A stretch of DNA of 32,721 nucleotides from Paracoccaceae bacterium (GCA_030148005.1 JASBUI010000032.1:1-32721), one strand, 5' to 3'. Positions 16,871 through 24,953 are shown, counted from the first letter of the stretch. Notes: a model not told the origin generated them from the sequence alone. Numbers and translations: made by a program.

Positions 16871-18022
16871 TCAGCCTTTCGCAGTGCGGATCGACTTATC
16901 CTTGTCGTAAAACGGCATTTCCTCTGCCGTTGCTTCAAGTTCCGTTCCATCCGGCTGAACCACGGTCAACGCCGTACCCGGTTTCGCCACCGATGGGTCT
17001 AGCCGGGCAATGGCCACGGAATATCCGTTCAGATCGGACGAAAGACCATATGTGATGACCCCGACATCTTTGCCCTTGTGGTGCACGCGGGCAAACATTT
17101 CCATCTGGTCCATAGTATCGCCAGAAAGCTTGACCCCGTAGATCTTGAAACGCTCTTTGCCCTTAGCGGCATAGTGGTTCTCGGACCCGATAAAGCCCTG
17201 CTTGTCGGGCGATACAGTGAACTCAAGACCCAGCTCCCATAGCGTATCGCCGCAGGTCTCGTTCTCGAAGGGGAATGTCTCAGAGTTGTCGCCGGGATAG
17301 AACAACAGATAGCTTTCGATCCTGAGCATATCGAGAGTTGAGAACTGAACCGGGCGCACGCCCATGTCCTTGCCAGCTTCCAGAATGCTGTCCCATAGGT
17401 GAACCGCATCCTTGGCACGGCAGAAAATCTCGTAGCCACGCTCACCAGTATAGCCCGTGCGCGAGATCATGACATCCTTGCCGTAAAGGCGCGTTTGCAT
17501 CAGGCCAAAGTACGCCAGATCGCGAATAGCCGGAATTTCCTTAGCCAAAAGATCGACCGAAACCGGGCCCTGCAGCGACATATCGTGCATGTCGTCGTCA
17601 AAGATCACGGCACAATTCTTTCCCGCAGCGACGGTTGTAAGCTGCTCCATCCCAAGGCCAGTGCCATGCACGACCAACCACGAATTCAGAGCGATGTGAT
17701 AGATGATGCAGTCATCGACAAACTTGCCCTCGCTGTTGAGCATCGAGGCATAGGTCGACCGGCCGGGCGCGATCTTTTCGACATTGCGCGTTGTAACGCG
17801 GTCAATGACATAGGCCGCATCCGCGCCGACGACGTGAACCTTCTTCAGACCCGAGACATCCATCAACCCTGCTTTGGTACGAACGGCTTCATAGTCGGCC
17901 TTGGCGCGCTCGGGCGTGTGGTCGTAGAACCACGCCGTTCCCATGCCGTTCCAGTCTTCCAGTTCGCCACCGATTTCTGCATGACGGTGTGCGAGCGCTG
18001 AGGCTCTCCAAAGAATGGCCAT
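16871..18022 (-). CDS. dmmD: GcvT-like tetrahydrofolate-binding protein DmmD
   Basis: A 383-residue aminomethyltransferase-fold protein. SRTGYTGERGYEIFC and the early stretch LMDVSGLKKVHVVGADA are typical of GcvT and dimethylglycine-dehydrogenase C-terminal domains. The expected role is to bind tetrahydrofolate and capture formaldehyde released by dimethylamine oxidation as methylene-tetrahydrofolate. In Ruegeria pomeroyi dmmD is not needed for enzyme activity in a foreign host but is needed for growth on methylated amines. It is the first gene of dmmDABC, with start ATG 18022 behind AAGGGGA. A separate promoter with a palindrome lies about 90-110 bases upstream. Confidence 0.86.
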   Translation of the reverse strand: MAILWRASALAHRHAEIGGELEDWNGMGTAWFYDHTPERAKADYEAVRTKAGLMDVSGLKKVHVVGADAAYVIDRVTTRNVEKIAPGRSTYASMLNSEGKFVDDCIIYHIALNSWLVVHGTGLGMEQLTTVAAGKNCAVIFDDDMHDMSLQGPVSVDLLAKEIPAIRDLAYFGLMQTRLYGKDVMISRTGYTGERGYEIFCRAKDAVHLWDSILEAGKDMGVRPVQFSTLDMLRIESYLLFYPGDNSETFPFENETCGDTLWELGLEFTVSPDKQGFIGSENHYAAKGKERFKIYGVKLSGDTMDQMEMFARVHHKGKDVGVITYGLSSDLNGYSVAIARLDPSVAKPGTALTVVQPDGTELEATAEEMPFYDKDKSIRTAKG

Positions 18023-18110
18023 GTCTGTCCCCTTGCTTTCGACTCTGTCTACTGTTGTCAGGCATTGAGCATCAGGTCAGTTCAAAAAGCAACAATCACA
18101 TGCAACTTTT

Positions 18111-18130
18111 TTTCCTAGCAGGCAATTATA
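18111..18130 (-). promoter_or_regulatory. dmmD promoter -10 element and CCT-N3-AGG operator
   Basis: On the minus strand a perfect TATAAT (18130-18125) is followed by TGCCTGCTAGGAAA (ending 18111), containing the dyad CCT-GCT-AGG. No good -35 exists 16-18 bases upstream, because that DNA is the amt-operon terminator, so activation is likely to need a regulator. The layout resembles the regulator promoter at 13356-13376. Confidence 0.5.
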
Positions 18131-18136
18131 CGAAAA

Positions 18137-18160
18137 GGGGCCGCCCAGAAAGGCGGCCCC
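18137..18160 (-). terminator. Intrinsic terminator of the amt transcript
   Basis: A perfect 9-base-pair GC stem, GGGGCCGCC (18137-18145) with GGCGGCCCC (18152-18160), has a 6-base loop. On the minus strand it is followed by TTTT. It separates the amt-small protein unit from the dmmDABC promoter. Confidence 0.8.
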
Positions 18161-18181
18161 GTTCGTCGAACTTTCAGAACC

Positions 18182-18352
18182 CTATTTGTCGAAGGCTCTG
18201 GCCTTGGCGCTTTCTGAGCGTTGCCCGATCACAAGTACCGCGACACAGATTCCGGCCGCGATCAGGGTCGCCAGGCCAGGTAGGACACCGCCCCACCCCA
18301 TGAACATCGCGCCATCGACAACTTCCCAGGTAGCTTTGTCATATGGAAACAT
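18182..18352 (-). CDS. Small single-pass membrane protein downstream of amt
   Basis: A 56-residue protein (57 if ATG 18355 is used) that I do not recognise. It starts MFPYDKATWEVVDGAMF. One hydrophobic helix covers about residues 25-45 (from VLPGLATLIAAG to VLVIG), followed by a charged tail QRSESAKARAFDK. A strong AAAGGAG lies six bases before ATG 18352, which is why that start is preferred. The gap to the amt stop is about 20 bases, and an intrinsic terminator follows directly, so it is co-transcribed with amt. An accessory or regulator of the transporter is a reasonable guess from position; nothing in the sequence proves it. Its size puts it below many gene-calling cutoffs. Confidence 0.72.
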   Translation of the reverse strand: MFPYDKATWEVVDGAMFMGWGGVLPGLATLIAAGICVAVLVIGQRSESAKARAFDK

Positions 18353-18373
18353 CATTTTCTCCTTTGGTTGTCG

Positions 18374-19789
18374 TTATTCGGCGGGGTGCGCAGGTGTAAC
18401 AGGCGCGTCGCCACCCCACTCTGGATAGCCAGAGGCCGGCACCTTGACGAGGTCCATACCTGCCAGTTCAGCGCCTTCCGGTACCCGCAGCATGCCAGCC
18501 ATCTTCAGGATGAACGAACAGACATAGCCCGGCACAAAGCCCAGCAGGAAGAACACGACAGCGCCGATAATCTGACCCATCAATGAGATGGTTGGCGCCT
18601 CGCCCGCAGCGCCCTGCAGTGCGGGATATCCCGAACCCCAGATACCCAGCATCACGACACCGTAAAGTCCGATCGTGCCGTGAACCGTAACCGCGCCGAC
18701 CGCGTCATCAATCCCTCGTTTTTCAAGCCAGTCAGCACACGGTTTAAGGATAACCCCTGCCGAGAAGGCGACGATGAAGGCAAGCGCGGGGAAGTAGATG
18801 TCCAGTCCCGATGCCGCCGAAATGATCCCGGCGAGGGCGCCGGACATCATCCAGAACGGATCGCGCGTGTAGATCCACGCACCGATGATACCGCCGGCAA
18901 TTGCCATCAGGATGTTGAAGGACAGTGCAGACAGCGTGATGGGCGTGCCATAGATCGTAGACGGCTTATCTGCAAACCAGGACCACGCTTCGCCCGGTAC
19001 GATGACACAGGCCATAAGAAAGCCCCAGAACCCGACGATGATCAGCATCAGGCCGACGACTGTCAGCGGCATGTTGTGGCCCGGGATGTGGTTGGCTGTT
19101 CCATCCGCGTTGAACTTGCCGATGCGCGGTCCAAGGTTAATCAAAACACCAAGCGCGAAAAAGCCTGCAACGGCGTGCACAAGGCCCGCGGCGCCAAAGT
19201 CATGGACACCCCAATCAGTCACCAGCCATCCGTCAGCGTGCCAGCCCCAGGCCGCCGCAACGACCCAAGCGAAGGATCCAAGTACCACGGCGAGAATGAT
19301 GAAGGCGACTGTCTGAATACGTTCAATCACAGCGCCCGACATGATCGAGGCTGTTGTCGCGGCAAACAGCGCAAAGGCGCCAAAGAAGACACCCGATGCC
19401 TGATCCGCGATGTTCGGACCCATGTACTGGGCGCTTTGACCCCAACCCCAAGCGATGGCATTGGCGTACTCAACGCCCGAGATGCCTGCAGGGCCCGGCG
19501 CTCCGGGCAAACCGGTCGGAAAGCCCCAGTACACCCACCACCCAAAAAAGTAGAAGGTCGGGATCACAAAGGCGAAAGCCAGAATGTTCTTCACGCCAGA
19601 AGACAGGACATTCTTAAGTCGTGATGCACCCATCTCATAGGCAAGAAATCCCGCGTGGATGAGGATCATCAATGGGATTGTGACGTAATAGAAGGTTTCG
19701 GCGAACATCGTATTGGTGATGGCCGCGCCACCTCCTGCCGCCTCTAGTTCCGCTACTTTTGCGGCGAGTTCTGCAAGTTGTTGTTCCAC
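18374..19789 (-). CDS. amt: Ammonium/methylammonium transporter Amt
   Basis: A 471-residue Amt/Mep/Rh channel-type transporter with about eleven membrane helices. The two pore histidines are visible in AGLVHAVAG (H205) and VTVHGTIG (H370); further family text includes GHNMPLTVVGLMLIIVGFWGF. Unlike a typical AmtB it has a hydrophilic start, EQQLAELAAKVAELEAAGGG, with heptad-like leucines that could form a short coiled coil. Translation starts at GTG 19789 behind GGGAC. It is divergent from mgsA and followed by a small membrane protein and a terminator. Amt proteins carry methylammonium as well as ammonium. In this place it could take up methylamine or recapture ammonium; which is not shown. 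Confidence 0.9.
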   Translation of the reverse strand: MEQQLAELAAKVAELEAAGGGAAITNTMFAETFYYVTIPLMILIHAGFLAYEMGASRLKNVLSSGVKNILAFAFVIPTFYFFGWWVYWGFPTGLPGAPGPAGISGVEYANAIAWGWGQSAQYMGPNIADQASGVFFGAFALFAATTASIMSGAVIERIQTVAFIILAVVLGSFAWVVAAAWGWHADGWLVTDWGVHDFGAAGLVHAVAGFFALGVLINLGPRIGKFNADGTANHIPGHNMPLTVVGLMLIIVGFWGFLMACVIVPGEAWSWFADKPSTIYGTPITLSALSFNILMAIAGGIIGAWIYTRDPFWMMSGALAGIISAASGLDIYFPALAFIVAFSAGVILKPCADWLEKRGIDDAVGAVTVHGTIGLYGVVMLGIWGSGYPALQGAAGEAPTISLMGQIIGAVVFFLLGFVPGYVCSFILKMAGMLRVPEGAELAGMDLVKVPASGYPEWGGDAPVTPAHPAE

Positions 19790-19832
19790 GTTTTAGTCCC
19801 CCAAGTCGGATTTGGCCAATTGCGATCGCGGG

Positions 19833-19848
19833 TGCCCATTCTTGGGCA
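19833..19848. promoter_or_regulatory. Perfect dyad upstream of amt
   Basis: TGCCCA-TTCT-TGGGCA, with 6-base arms, sits 44 bases upstream of the amt start in the amt/mgsA divergent region. It resembles a nitrogen-regulator type dyad but does not match a known NtrC consensus exactly. It is a candidate operator only. Confidence 0.35.
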
Positions 19849-20004
19849 TGATGCCGCAAATGAAGCACAGAACGCCGAATCAGCATAGCAATTTTTACCT
19901 TTTAAGAAAAAAAGTTTCCTGATGGTTGAGTTTTGGATAATTGGTGGTAGCGTCTGTTCTTGACGCTGGTAACAAAATCCCAGCCCTGAGTCGGGAGCAT
20001 CAGA

Positions 20005-20928
20005 ATGTGCGGAATTGTAGGTCTCTTTCTTAAGGATAAATCGCTTGAACCACGTTTGGGCGAGATGCTTACGGCCATGTTGATCACCATGACGGATCGC
20101 GGACCCGACAGTGCCGGAATCGCGATTTATGGTGCAGAAACAAAGGGCCGTACTAAAATGACGGTTCAATCCGACAACCCTGAATCGGCCTTTGACGGGC
20201 TGGACAAGAAATTGTCGGACACCGCCGGAGGTTCGGTCAAGATGGCCGTCAAAAGCACCCATGCCGTGCTGGAAATTCCGGCAGGATCGACCGCCAAAGT
20301 CCGTGCTGCCTTAGATGAATTGGGCATCCGGGTGATGAGCCGTGGCGACGGCCTTGAGATCTATAAAGAGGTCGGCCTGCCCAAGGATGTGGCGGCACGG
20401 TTCGACATTGCCCAGATGTCAGGCACACATGGGATCGGACATACCCGCATGGCCACCGAGTCGGCCGTCACCACGATGGGCGCACATCCCTTCAACACGG
20501 GCAACGATCAGTGCCTTGTGCACAATGGGTCACTTTCCAACCACAACTCGCTACGCCGCAAACTGCGCCGCGAAGGCATTCATATCGAGACGGAGAACGA
20601 CACCGAGGTCGGTGCCGCCTACCTGACATGGAGGATGCAGAACGGCGCCACGCTTGGCCAAGCGCTTACCAGCAGCCTTGATGATCTGGACGGATTCTTC
20701 ACCTTTGTCGTCGGCACCAAGGACGGCTTTGGCGTCGTTCGCGACCCCATCGCCTGCAAGCCTGCAGTGATGGCCGAAACCGATCAATATGTCGCCTTTG
20801 GTTCCGAGTACCGCGCGCTTGTTGATTTGCCCGGCATTGAAAATGCGCGCGTATGGGAGCCCGAGCCAGCGACTGTCTATTTCTGGAGCCACAACGACAC
20901 TCCTTCAGCCACGGAGAAAGCGGCCTGA
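20005..20928 (+). CDS. mgsA: N-methylglutamate synthase subunit A (class II glutamine amidotransferase)
   Basis: A 307-residue N-terminal-nucleophile amidotransferase related to the first domain of glutamate synthase. Cys2 in MCGIVGLF is the expected nucleophile once Met is removed. Further class II hallmarks are TDRGPDSAGIA, GIGHTRMATES and LVHNGSLSNHN. In N-methylglutamate synthase this subunit takes methylamine from gamma-glutamylmethylamide, and MgsC joins it to 2-oxoglutarate. A GGGAG ribosome-binding site precedes ATG 20005. The next gene, mgsB, overlaps by one base (TGATG). A 215-base divergent region separates it from amt. Linkage to gmaS and mgsBC separates it from an ordinary GltB or GlxB. 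Confidence 0.9.
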   Translation: MCGIVGLFLKDKSLEPRLGEMLTAMLITMTDRGPDSAGIAIYGAETKGRTKMTVQSDNPESAFDGLDKKLSDTAGGSVKMAVKSTHAVLEIPAGSTAKVRAALDELGIRVMSRGDGLEIYKEVGLPKDVAARFDIAQMSGTHGIGHTRMATESAVTTMGAHPFNTGNDQCLVHNGSLSNHNSLRRKLRREGIHIETENDTEVGAAYLTWRMQNGATLGQALTSSLDDLDGFFTFVVGTKDGFGVVRDPIACKPAVMAETDQYVAFGSEYRALVDLPGIENARVWEPEPATVYFWSHNDTPSATEKAA

Positions 20929-21611
20929 TGCAAACGATCGACCTGTCTGAAACCGGCTTGCGCGCCATGAACAAGTTGCTGCACGCACAGTCCGAAGACA
21001 CCAACCAAACCGCGTGGGAAATTATCAATCCCAAGGGTGCGCACGCGATTGCCTGCGGCCTGAACGCACCCATCGAAGTTACAGTCAAGGGATCAACCGG
21101 CTATTACTGTGCGGGTATGAACCAACAAGCCACGGTAAACATCCACGGCTCTGCAGGTCCCGGCACCGGCGAGAATATCATGTCCGGCAAGATCGTGATC
21201 GAGGGTGACGCAAGCCAGTATCTGGGCGCGACGGGCCACGGTGGCCTGATCGTGGTGAAGGGAAACGCCTCATCACGGTGCGGCATCTCGATGAAGGGGG
21301 TGAACATCGTCGTGCAAGGCAACATCGGTCACATGTCCGCCTTCATGGGGCAGTCCGGCAATCTTGTTGTTTGTGGCGACGCTGGCGATGCCCTTGGCGA
21401 TAGCTGCTATGAAGCGCGCTTCTTTGTGCGCGGAAAAGTAAAAAGCCTTGGCGCCGACTGTGAAAAGAAAGAGATGCGCAAAGAGCATCTGACGCTTTTG
21501 AAGTCCCTTCTTGATGAGGCGGGTATCGACGCGGACCCCACAGAGTTCACCCGCTATGGCTCGGCCCGGAACCTTTACAACTTCGATGTCGACAACGCCG
21601 GCGCCTATTGA
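20928..21611 (+). CDS. mgsB: N-methylglutamate synthase subunit B (GXGXG domain)
   Basis: A 227-residue protein equal to the C-terminal GXGXG beta-helix domain of glutamate synthase. The repeated glycine pattern is plain, for example VKGSTGYYCAGMNQQATVNI, GDASQYLGATGHGGLIVVKG and GNIGHMSAFMGQSGNLVVCG. This domain holds the other two catalytic domains together in GltB; here it is a separate chain. The start ATG shares one base with the mgsA stop, which fixes the start. It is followed by mgsC after 12 bases. The earlier in-frame extension into mgsA is not supported. It is confidently part of the mgsABC complex. Confidence 0.9.
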   Translation: MQTIDLSETGLRAMNKLLHAQSEDTNQTAWEIINPKGAHAIACGLNAPIEVTVKGSTGYYCAGMNQQATVNIHGSAGPGTGENIMSGKIVIEGDASQYLGATGHGGLIVVKGNASSRCGISMKGVNIVVQGNIGHMSAFMGQSGNLVVCGDAGDALGDSCYEARFFVRGKVKSLGADCEKKEMRKEHLTLLKSLLDEAGIDADPTEFTRYGSARNLYNFDVDNAGAY

Positions 21612-21623
21612 GGACACCCAGAA

Positions 21624-22970
21624 ATGAACAAATACGATCCCAAGGGTATCCCCCACACAACTCCGCGTCAGTCTGCGACGTTCACGCAGGATATCAACAG
21701 CGACATCCGGCGCGCCGCCGCCACTGGCATCTATGACATTCGCGGCGGCGGGGCGAAACGCAAAGTGCCCTCGTTTGACGACCTGCTATTCATGGGCGCC
21801 TCGATCTCGCGTTACCCATTGGAAGGCTACCGCGAGAAATGCGAAACCTCTGTCACCATCGGTGGCTTGCACGCGGAAAACCCGATTGAGCTTGATATCC
21901 CGATCACCATCGCGGGCATGTCGTTCGGGGCGCTGTCCGGTCCGGCCAAAGAAGCGCTGGGGCGCGGCGCTTCGGCCGCTGGGACATCCACTACGACCGG
22001 TGACGGCGGCATGACACCCGAAGAGCGCGGCCATTCGGACAAGCTTGTCTACCAGTATCTTCCATCGCGCTATGGCATGAACCCCAATGACCTGCGCAAG
22101 GCAGACGCAATTGAGATTGTCGTCGGCCAGGGCGCCAAGCCCGGCGGCGGCGGCATGCTATTGGGTCAAAAGATCAGCGACCGCGTGGCCGAGATGCGCA
22201 ACCTGCCCAAGGGAATCGATCAGCGCTCTGCCTGCCGCCACCCTGACTGGACAGGGCCGGATGACCTTGAAATCAAGATCCTCGAACTGCGTGAAATCAC
22301 CGGATGGAAAGTTCCGATCTACGTCAAGGTTGCTGGCGCAAGGCCATATTACGACACCACGCTTGCAATCAAGGCAGGTGCTGACGCGGTTGTCCTTGAC
22401 GGGATGCAGGGCGGCACCGCCGCCACGCAGGATGTCTTTATCGAACATGTGGGCCAGCCAACACTTGCCATCGTGCGCCCCGCCGTTCAGGCGCTGCAGG
22501 ATCTTGGGATGCACCGCAAAGTGCAACTGATCCTGTCAGGCGGTATCCGCTCGGGCGCGGATGTGGCCAAGGCAATGGCGCTTGGCGCGGATGCGGTTGC
22601 TATTGGTACAGCCGCGTTGATCGCACTTGGCGACAACGATCCCAAGTGGGAAGCAGAGTACAACGCATTGGGAACCACCGCGGGTGCTTATGACGATTGG
22701 CACGAAGGCCGTGACCCTGCCGGTATCACGACTCAGGACCCCGAGTTGCAAGCCCGTTTTGACCCGGTCGAAGGCGGCCGCCGCCTGCGCAACTATCTGA
22801 AGGTGATGACCCTTGAGGCGCAGACGATCGCGCGCGCTTGCGGCAAAAACCATCTGCACAATCTGGAACCCGAGGACCTTGTGGCGCTAACGATGGAGGC
22901 GGCTGCCATGGCGCAGGTGCCGCTTGCGGGTACGAACTGGTATCCGGGAAAGCCCAACACGTCCTTCTAA
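21624..22970 (+). CDS. mgsC: N-methylglutamate synthase subunit C (FMN glutamate synthase domain)
   Basis: A 448-residue FMN-binding alpha/beta-barrel protein equal to the synthase domain of GltB. Recognisable parts are ITIAGMSFGALSGPAKEALG, ATQDVFIEHVG and QLILSGGIRSGADVAKAMAL, then GADAVAIGTAALIALG (321-336). In GltB the last motif is followed by a cysteine loop for a 3Fe-4S cluster. Here residues 337-368 are a cysteine-free loop ending in TTQDPELQARF. The whole protein has three scattered cysteines (C73, C204, C406), so the cluster appears to be absent. It would join 2-oxoglutarate and methylamine into N-methylglutamate. A GAGGA ribosome-binding site lies before ATG 21624. A hairpin separates it from gmaS. 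Confidence 0.9.
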   Translation: MNKYDPKGIPHTTPRQSATFTQDINSDIRRAAATGIYDIRGGGAKRKVPSFDDLLFMGASISRYPLEGYREKCETSVTIGGLHAENPIELDIPITIAGMSFGALSGPAKEALGRGASAAGTSTTTGDGGMTPEERGHSDKLVYQYLPSRYGMNPNDLRKADAIEIVVGQGAKPGGGGMLLGQKISDRVAEMRNLPKGIDQRSACRHPDWTGPDDLEIKILELREITGWKVPIYVKVAGARPYYDTTLAIKAGADAVVLDGMQGGTAATQDVFIEHVGQPTLAIVRPAVQALQDLGMHRKVQLILSGGIRSGADVAKAMALGADAVAIGTAALIALGDNDPKWEAEYNALGTTAGAYDDWHEGRDPAGITTQDPELQARFDPVEGGRRLRNYLKVMTLEAQTIARACGKNHLHNLEPEDLVALTMEAAAMAQVPLAGTNWYPGKPNTSF

Positions 22971-22980
22971 CCAAATACGA

Positions 22981-23007
22981 GGGCGCGGCTGAAACCAGAC
23001 CGCGCCC
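22981..23007 (+). promoter_or_regulatory. Intercistronic stem-loop between mgsC and gmaS
   Basis: GGGCGCGG (22981-22988) pairs perfectly with CCGCGCCC (23000-23007). Inside it CTG pairs with CAG around an AAAC loop, with one bulged A. It fills much of the 66-base gap. No U-run follows, so it is more likely an mRNA-stability or processing element than a full terminator. Confidence 0.5.
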
Positions 23008-23036
23008 CACTTCTTAGACGACAGGGAAACATACTG

Positions 23037-24365
23037 ATGGCTACAGACCTCGCGAAATTTGCCGAAAAGCACGGCGTCAAATACTTCATGATCTCATTCA
23101 CCGACCTCTTTGGCGGCCAGCGCGCCAAACTGGTACCGGCGCGCGCCATCGGCGACATGCAAGAGGACGGCGCAGGTTTCGCGGGGTTCGCAACCTGGCT
23201 TGATCTGACCCCAGCCCATCCCGACATGCTGGCGGTGCCCGACCCCGAGGCGGTGATCATCCTGCCTTGGAACAAGGAAATTGCTTGGGTCCCTGCCAAC
23301 TGCGTGATGGAAGGTGAACCCGTCGAACAAGCGCCCCGAAACGTTCTGCGCCGCGTGATCAAGGAAGCCGCGGCCGAAGGTATGCATGTCAAAACCGGGA
23401 TCGAAGCAGAGTTCTTCTTGCTGACCCCATCTGGTGACCAGATTTCGGATGAGTACGACACGGCGGCCAAGCCTTGCTATGACCAGCAGGCGTTCATGCG
23501 GCGCCTAGAAGTGATCCGCGAGATTTCCGACCACATGTTAGAACTGGGTTGGAATCCCTATCAGAACGACCACGAAGACGCGAATGGCCAGTGGGAAATG
23601 AACTGGGATTTCGACGACGCGCTGCGCACTGCCGACAAGCATTCCTTCTTCAAGTTCATGGCCAAATGCGTGGCAGAAAAGCATGGCTATCGCGCCACCT
23701 TCATGCCTAAGCCGATTGAGGGGCTTACGGGCAATGGCTGTCACGCGCATATCTCGGTGTGGGACGCGCCGGGGGCAAAATCCAAGACGAACGTCTTCGC
23801 TGGCGAAGGCGAAGGCCAGACAGGCGAGCTTGGCCTGTCAGAGCGCGGCAAACACTTTCTTGGCGGGATCATGAAGCATGCAAGCGCTCTTGCCGCGATA
23901 ACGAACCCAACCGTTAATAGCTACAAGCGCATCAATGCCCCGCGCACCTCTTCGGGTGCCACATGGGCGCCGAATACGGTCACCTGGACAGGCAACAACC
24001 GCACGCACATGGTGCGCGTCCCCGGCCCGGGCCGGTTCGAGTTGCGCCTGCCGGATGGTGCGGCCAACCCCTATCTGCTTCAGGCCGTAATCATCGCGGC
24101 GGGCCTGTCGGGCATCCGCTCCAAGGCCGATCCCGGCAAGCGTCATGACATCGACATGTACGCCGAAGGCCACAAGGTCAGGGGCGCGCCGAAGCTGCCG
24201 TTGAACATGCTGGACGCCTTGCGCGAGTACGACAAGGACAAGGGTCTCAAGGAAGCGATGGGGGCCGAGTTCTCAGCCGCGTACCTGAAGATGAAGCATG
24301 AAGAGTGGAACGACTATGTCTCGCACTTCTCGGCTTGGGAAAAGGCCAACACGCTGGACATCTGA
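23037..24365 (+). CDS. gmaS: Gamma-glutamylmethylamide synthetase GmaS (glutamine synthetase family)
   Basis: A 442-residue glutamine-synthetase-family ligase that joins methylamine to glutamate with ATP to give gamma-glutamylmethylamide. This is the entry step of the indirect methylamine pathway in the cytoplasm. Glutamine synthetase hallmarks are EAEFFLL, NDHEDANGQWEMNW and the ATP/glutamate motif MPKPIEGLTGNGCHAHIS, followed by RFELRLPDGAANPYL. The length is close to the family norm (about 440). It sits directly behind mgsABC, which uses its product. The start ATG has AGGGAA upstream. A terminator-like hairpin follows the stop codon. The main alternative, a GlnA-type or other gamma-glutamyl ligase, is made unlikely by the mgs linkage. 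Confidence 0.92.
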   Translation: MATDLAKFAEKHGVKYFMISFTDLFGGQRAKLVPARAIGDMQEDGAGFAGFATWLDLTPAHPDMLAVPDPEAVIILPWNKEIAWVPANCVMEGEPVEQAPRNVLRRVIKEAAAEGMHVKTGIEAEFFLLTPSGDQISDEYDTAAKPCYDQQAFMRRLEVIREISDHMLELGWNPYQNDHEDANGQWEMNWDFDDALRTADKHSFFKFMAKCVAEKHGYRATFMPKPIEGLTGNGCHAHISVWDAPGAKSKTNVFAGEGEGQTGELGLSERGKHFLGGIMKHASALAAITNPTVNSYKRINAPRTSSGATWAPNTVTWTGNNRTHMVRVPGPGRFELRLPDGAANPYLLQAVIIAAGLSGIRSKADPGKRHDIDMYAEGHKVRGAPKLPLNMLDALREYDKDKGLKEAMGAEFSAAYLKMKHEEWNDYVSHFSAWEKANTLDI

Positions 24366-24374
24366 CGCACCCAA

Positions 24375-24400
24375 GGCTCGCGCAACACCTCGCGCGGGCC
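24375..24400 (+). terminator. Hairpin terminator after gmaS
   Basis: GGCTCGCGC (24375-24383) pairs with GCGCGGGCC (24392-24400) over nine positions, with one G-U pair and an 8-base loop. A pyrimidine-rich CTCCCTTCTTT follows. It ends the mgsABC-gmaS unit before the convergent small membrane gene. Confidence 0.6.
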
Positions 24401-24411
24401 GCTCCCTTCTT

Positions 24412-24810
24412 TCAGCCAATCCATCCGAAACGGCGCACGATTGACGAATACCAAAGCAGCGCCGCACCTACGAGGATGGACAGGGCCACTGATGGCACCA
24501 GTCCAACGACATTCAGTGTAAAGATGGCGACCACGATGATCCCGGCAAATGACAGGGCAAGAACCGGCAGCGCGGTTCGGTTCCGCAGAAGCAACAGGAT
24601 GCACCCGACAGCACCCCCAAAGACGGCAACGGCAAAGGCCCCTGTGGCCCAGGCCGGGCGGCCATTTATGATGACTTGATAAACCTCTGGCATCCGCGCC
24701 ACGTTTTCGGGGTTGGACTGCAGGATGAAGTTCATGCAGCCCAAGAGGTTCCAGACAAGCCCTGCGGACGCAATAAGCCAGAAACTGAGATGTGGTTTTT
24801 TATCCGCCAT
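24412..24810 (-). CDS. Small four-helix membrane protein of unknown function beside tmm
   Basis: A 132-residue protein with four likely membrane helices (about residues 8-28, 53-75, 80-103 and 106-124). It starts MADKKPHLSFWLIASAGLVW. It resembles a group of short bacterial membrane proteins often labelled 'sugar transporter' without proof. The match is by general pattern (WNLLGCMNFI, then a conserved RPAWATGAFAVAVFGG) and I would not assign a role. It is convergent with gmaS and divergent from tmm, with 180 bases between it and tmm. ATG 24810 gives the hydrophobic start directly; the longer open frame upstream is unlikely. A link to amine uptake is only a guess from place. Confidence 0.75.
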   Translation of the reverse strand: MADKKPHLSFWLIASAGLVWNLLGCMNFILQSNPENVARMPEVYQVIINGRPAWATGAFAVAVFGGAVGCILLLLRNRTALPVLALSFAGIIVVAIFTLNVVGLVPSVALSILVGAALLWYSSIVRRFGWIG

Positions 24811-24924
24811 GTGTCTGACCCTTTTTTTTAAGTGCTTGTCGAAAGCTACCCGCAAAATAGTGCCTGACCAACTGGAAACGGCCAAATAAACCCGCGGCTG
24901 ACCTTTTACCCAAAAGAAAATTTG

Positions 24925-24953
24925 TTGACTTAGAGGGATGGTTTCGGTGCAAT
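24925..24953 (+). promoter_or_regulatory. Candidate tmm promoter
   Basis: TTGACT (24925-24930) and TGCAAT (24948-24953) are 17 bases apart, matching the sigma70 consensus at 5 of 6 and 4 of 6 positions. Transcription would begin near 24960. The 11-base GCATGATTTTC at 24962-24972, at the start of the leader, also occurs near the tmoX promoter. Confidence 0.45.

Noticed and set aside
19790..20004. Possible sigma54 promoter for amt (GGGCAC then TCGC on the minus strand)
   Set aside because: The GG and GC doublets are 11 bases apart rather than the required 10, and the -12 sequence fits poorly.
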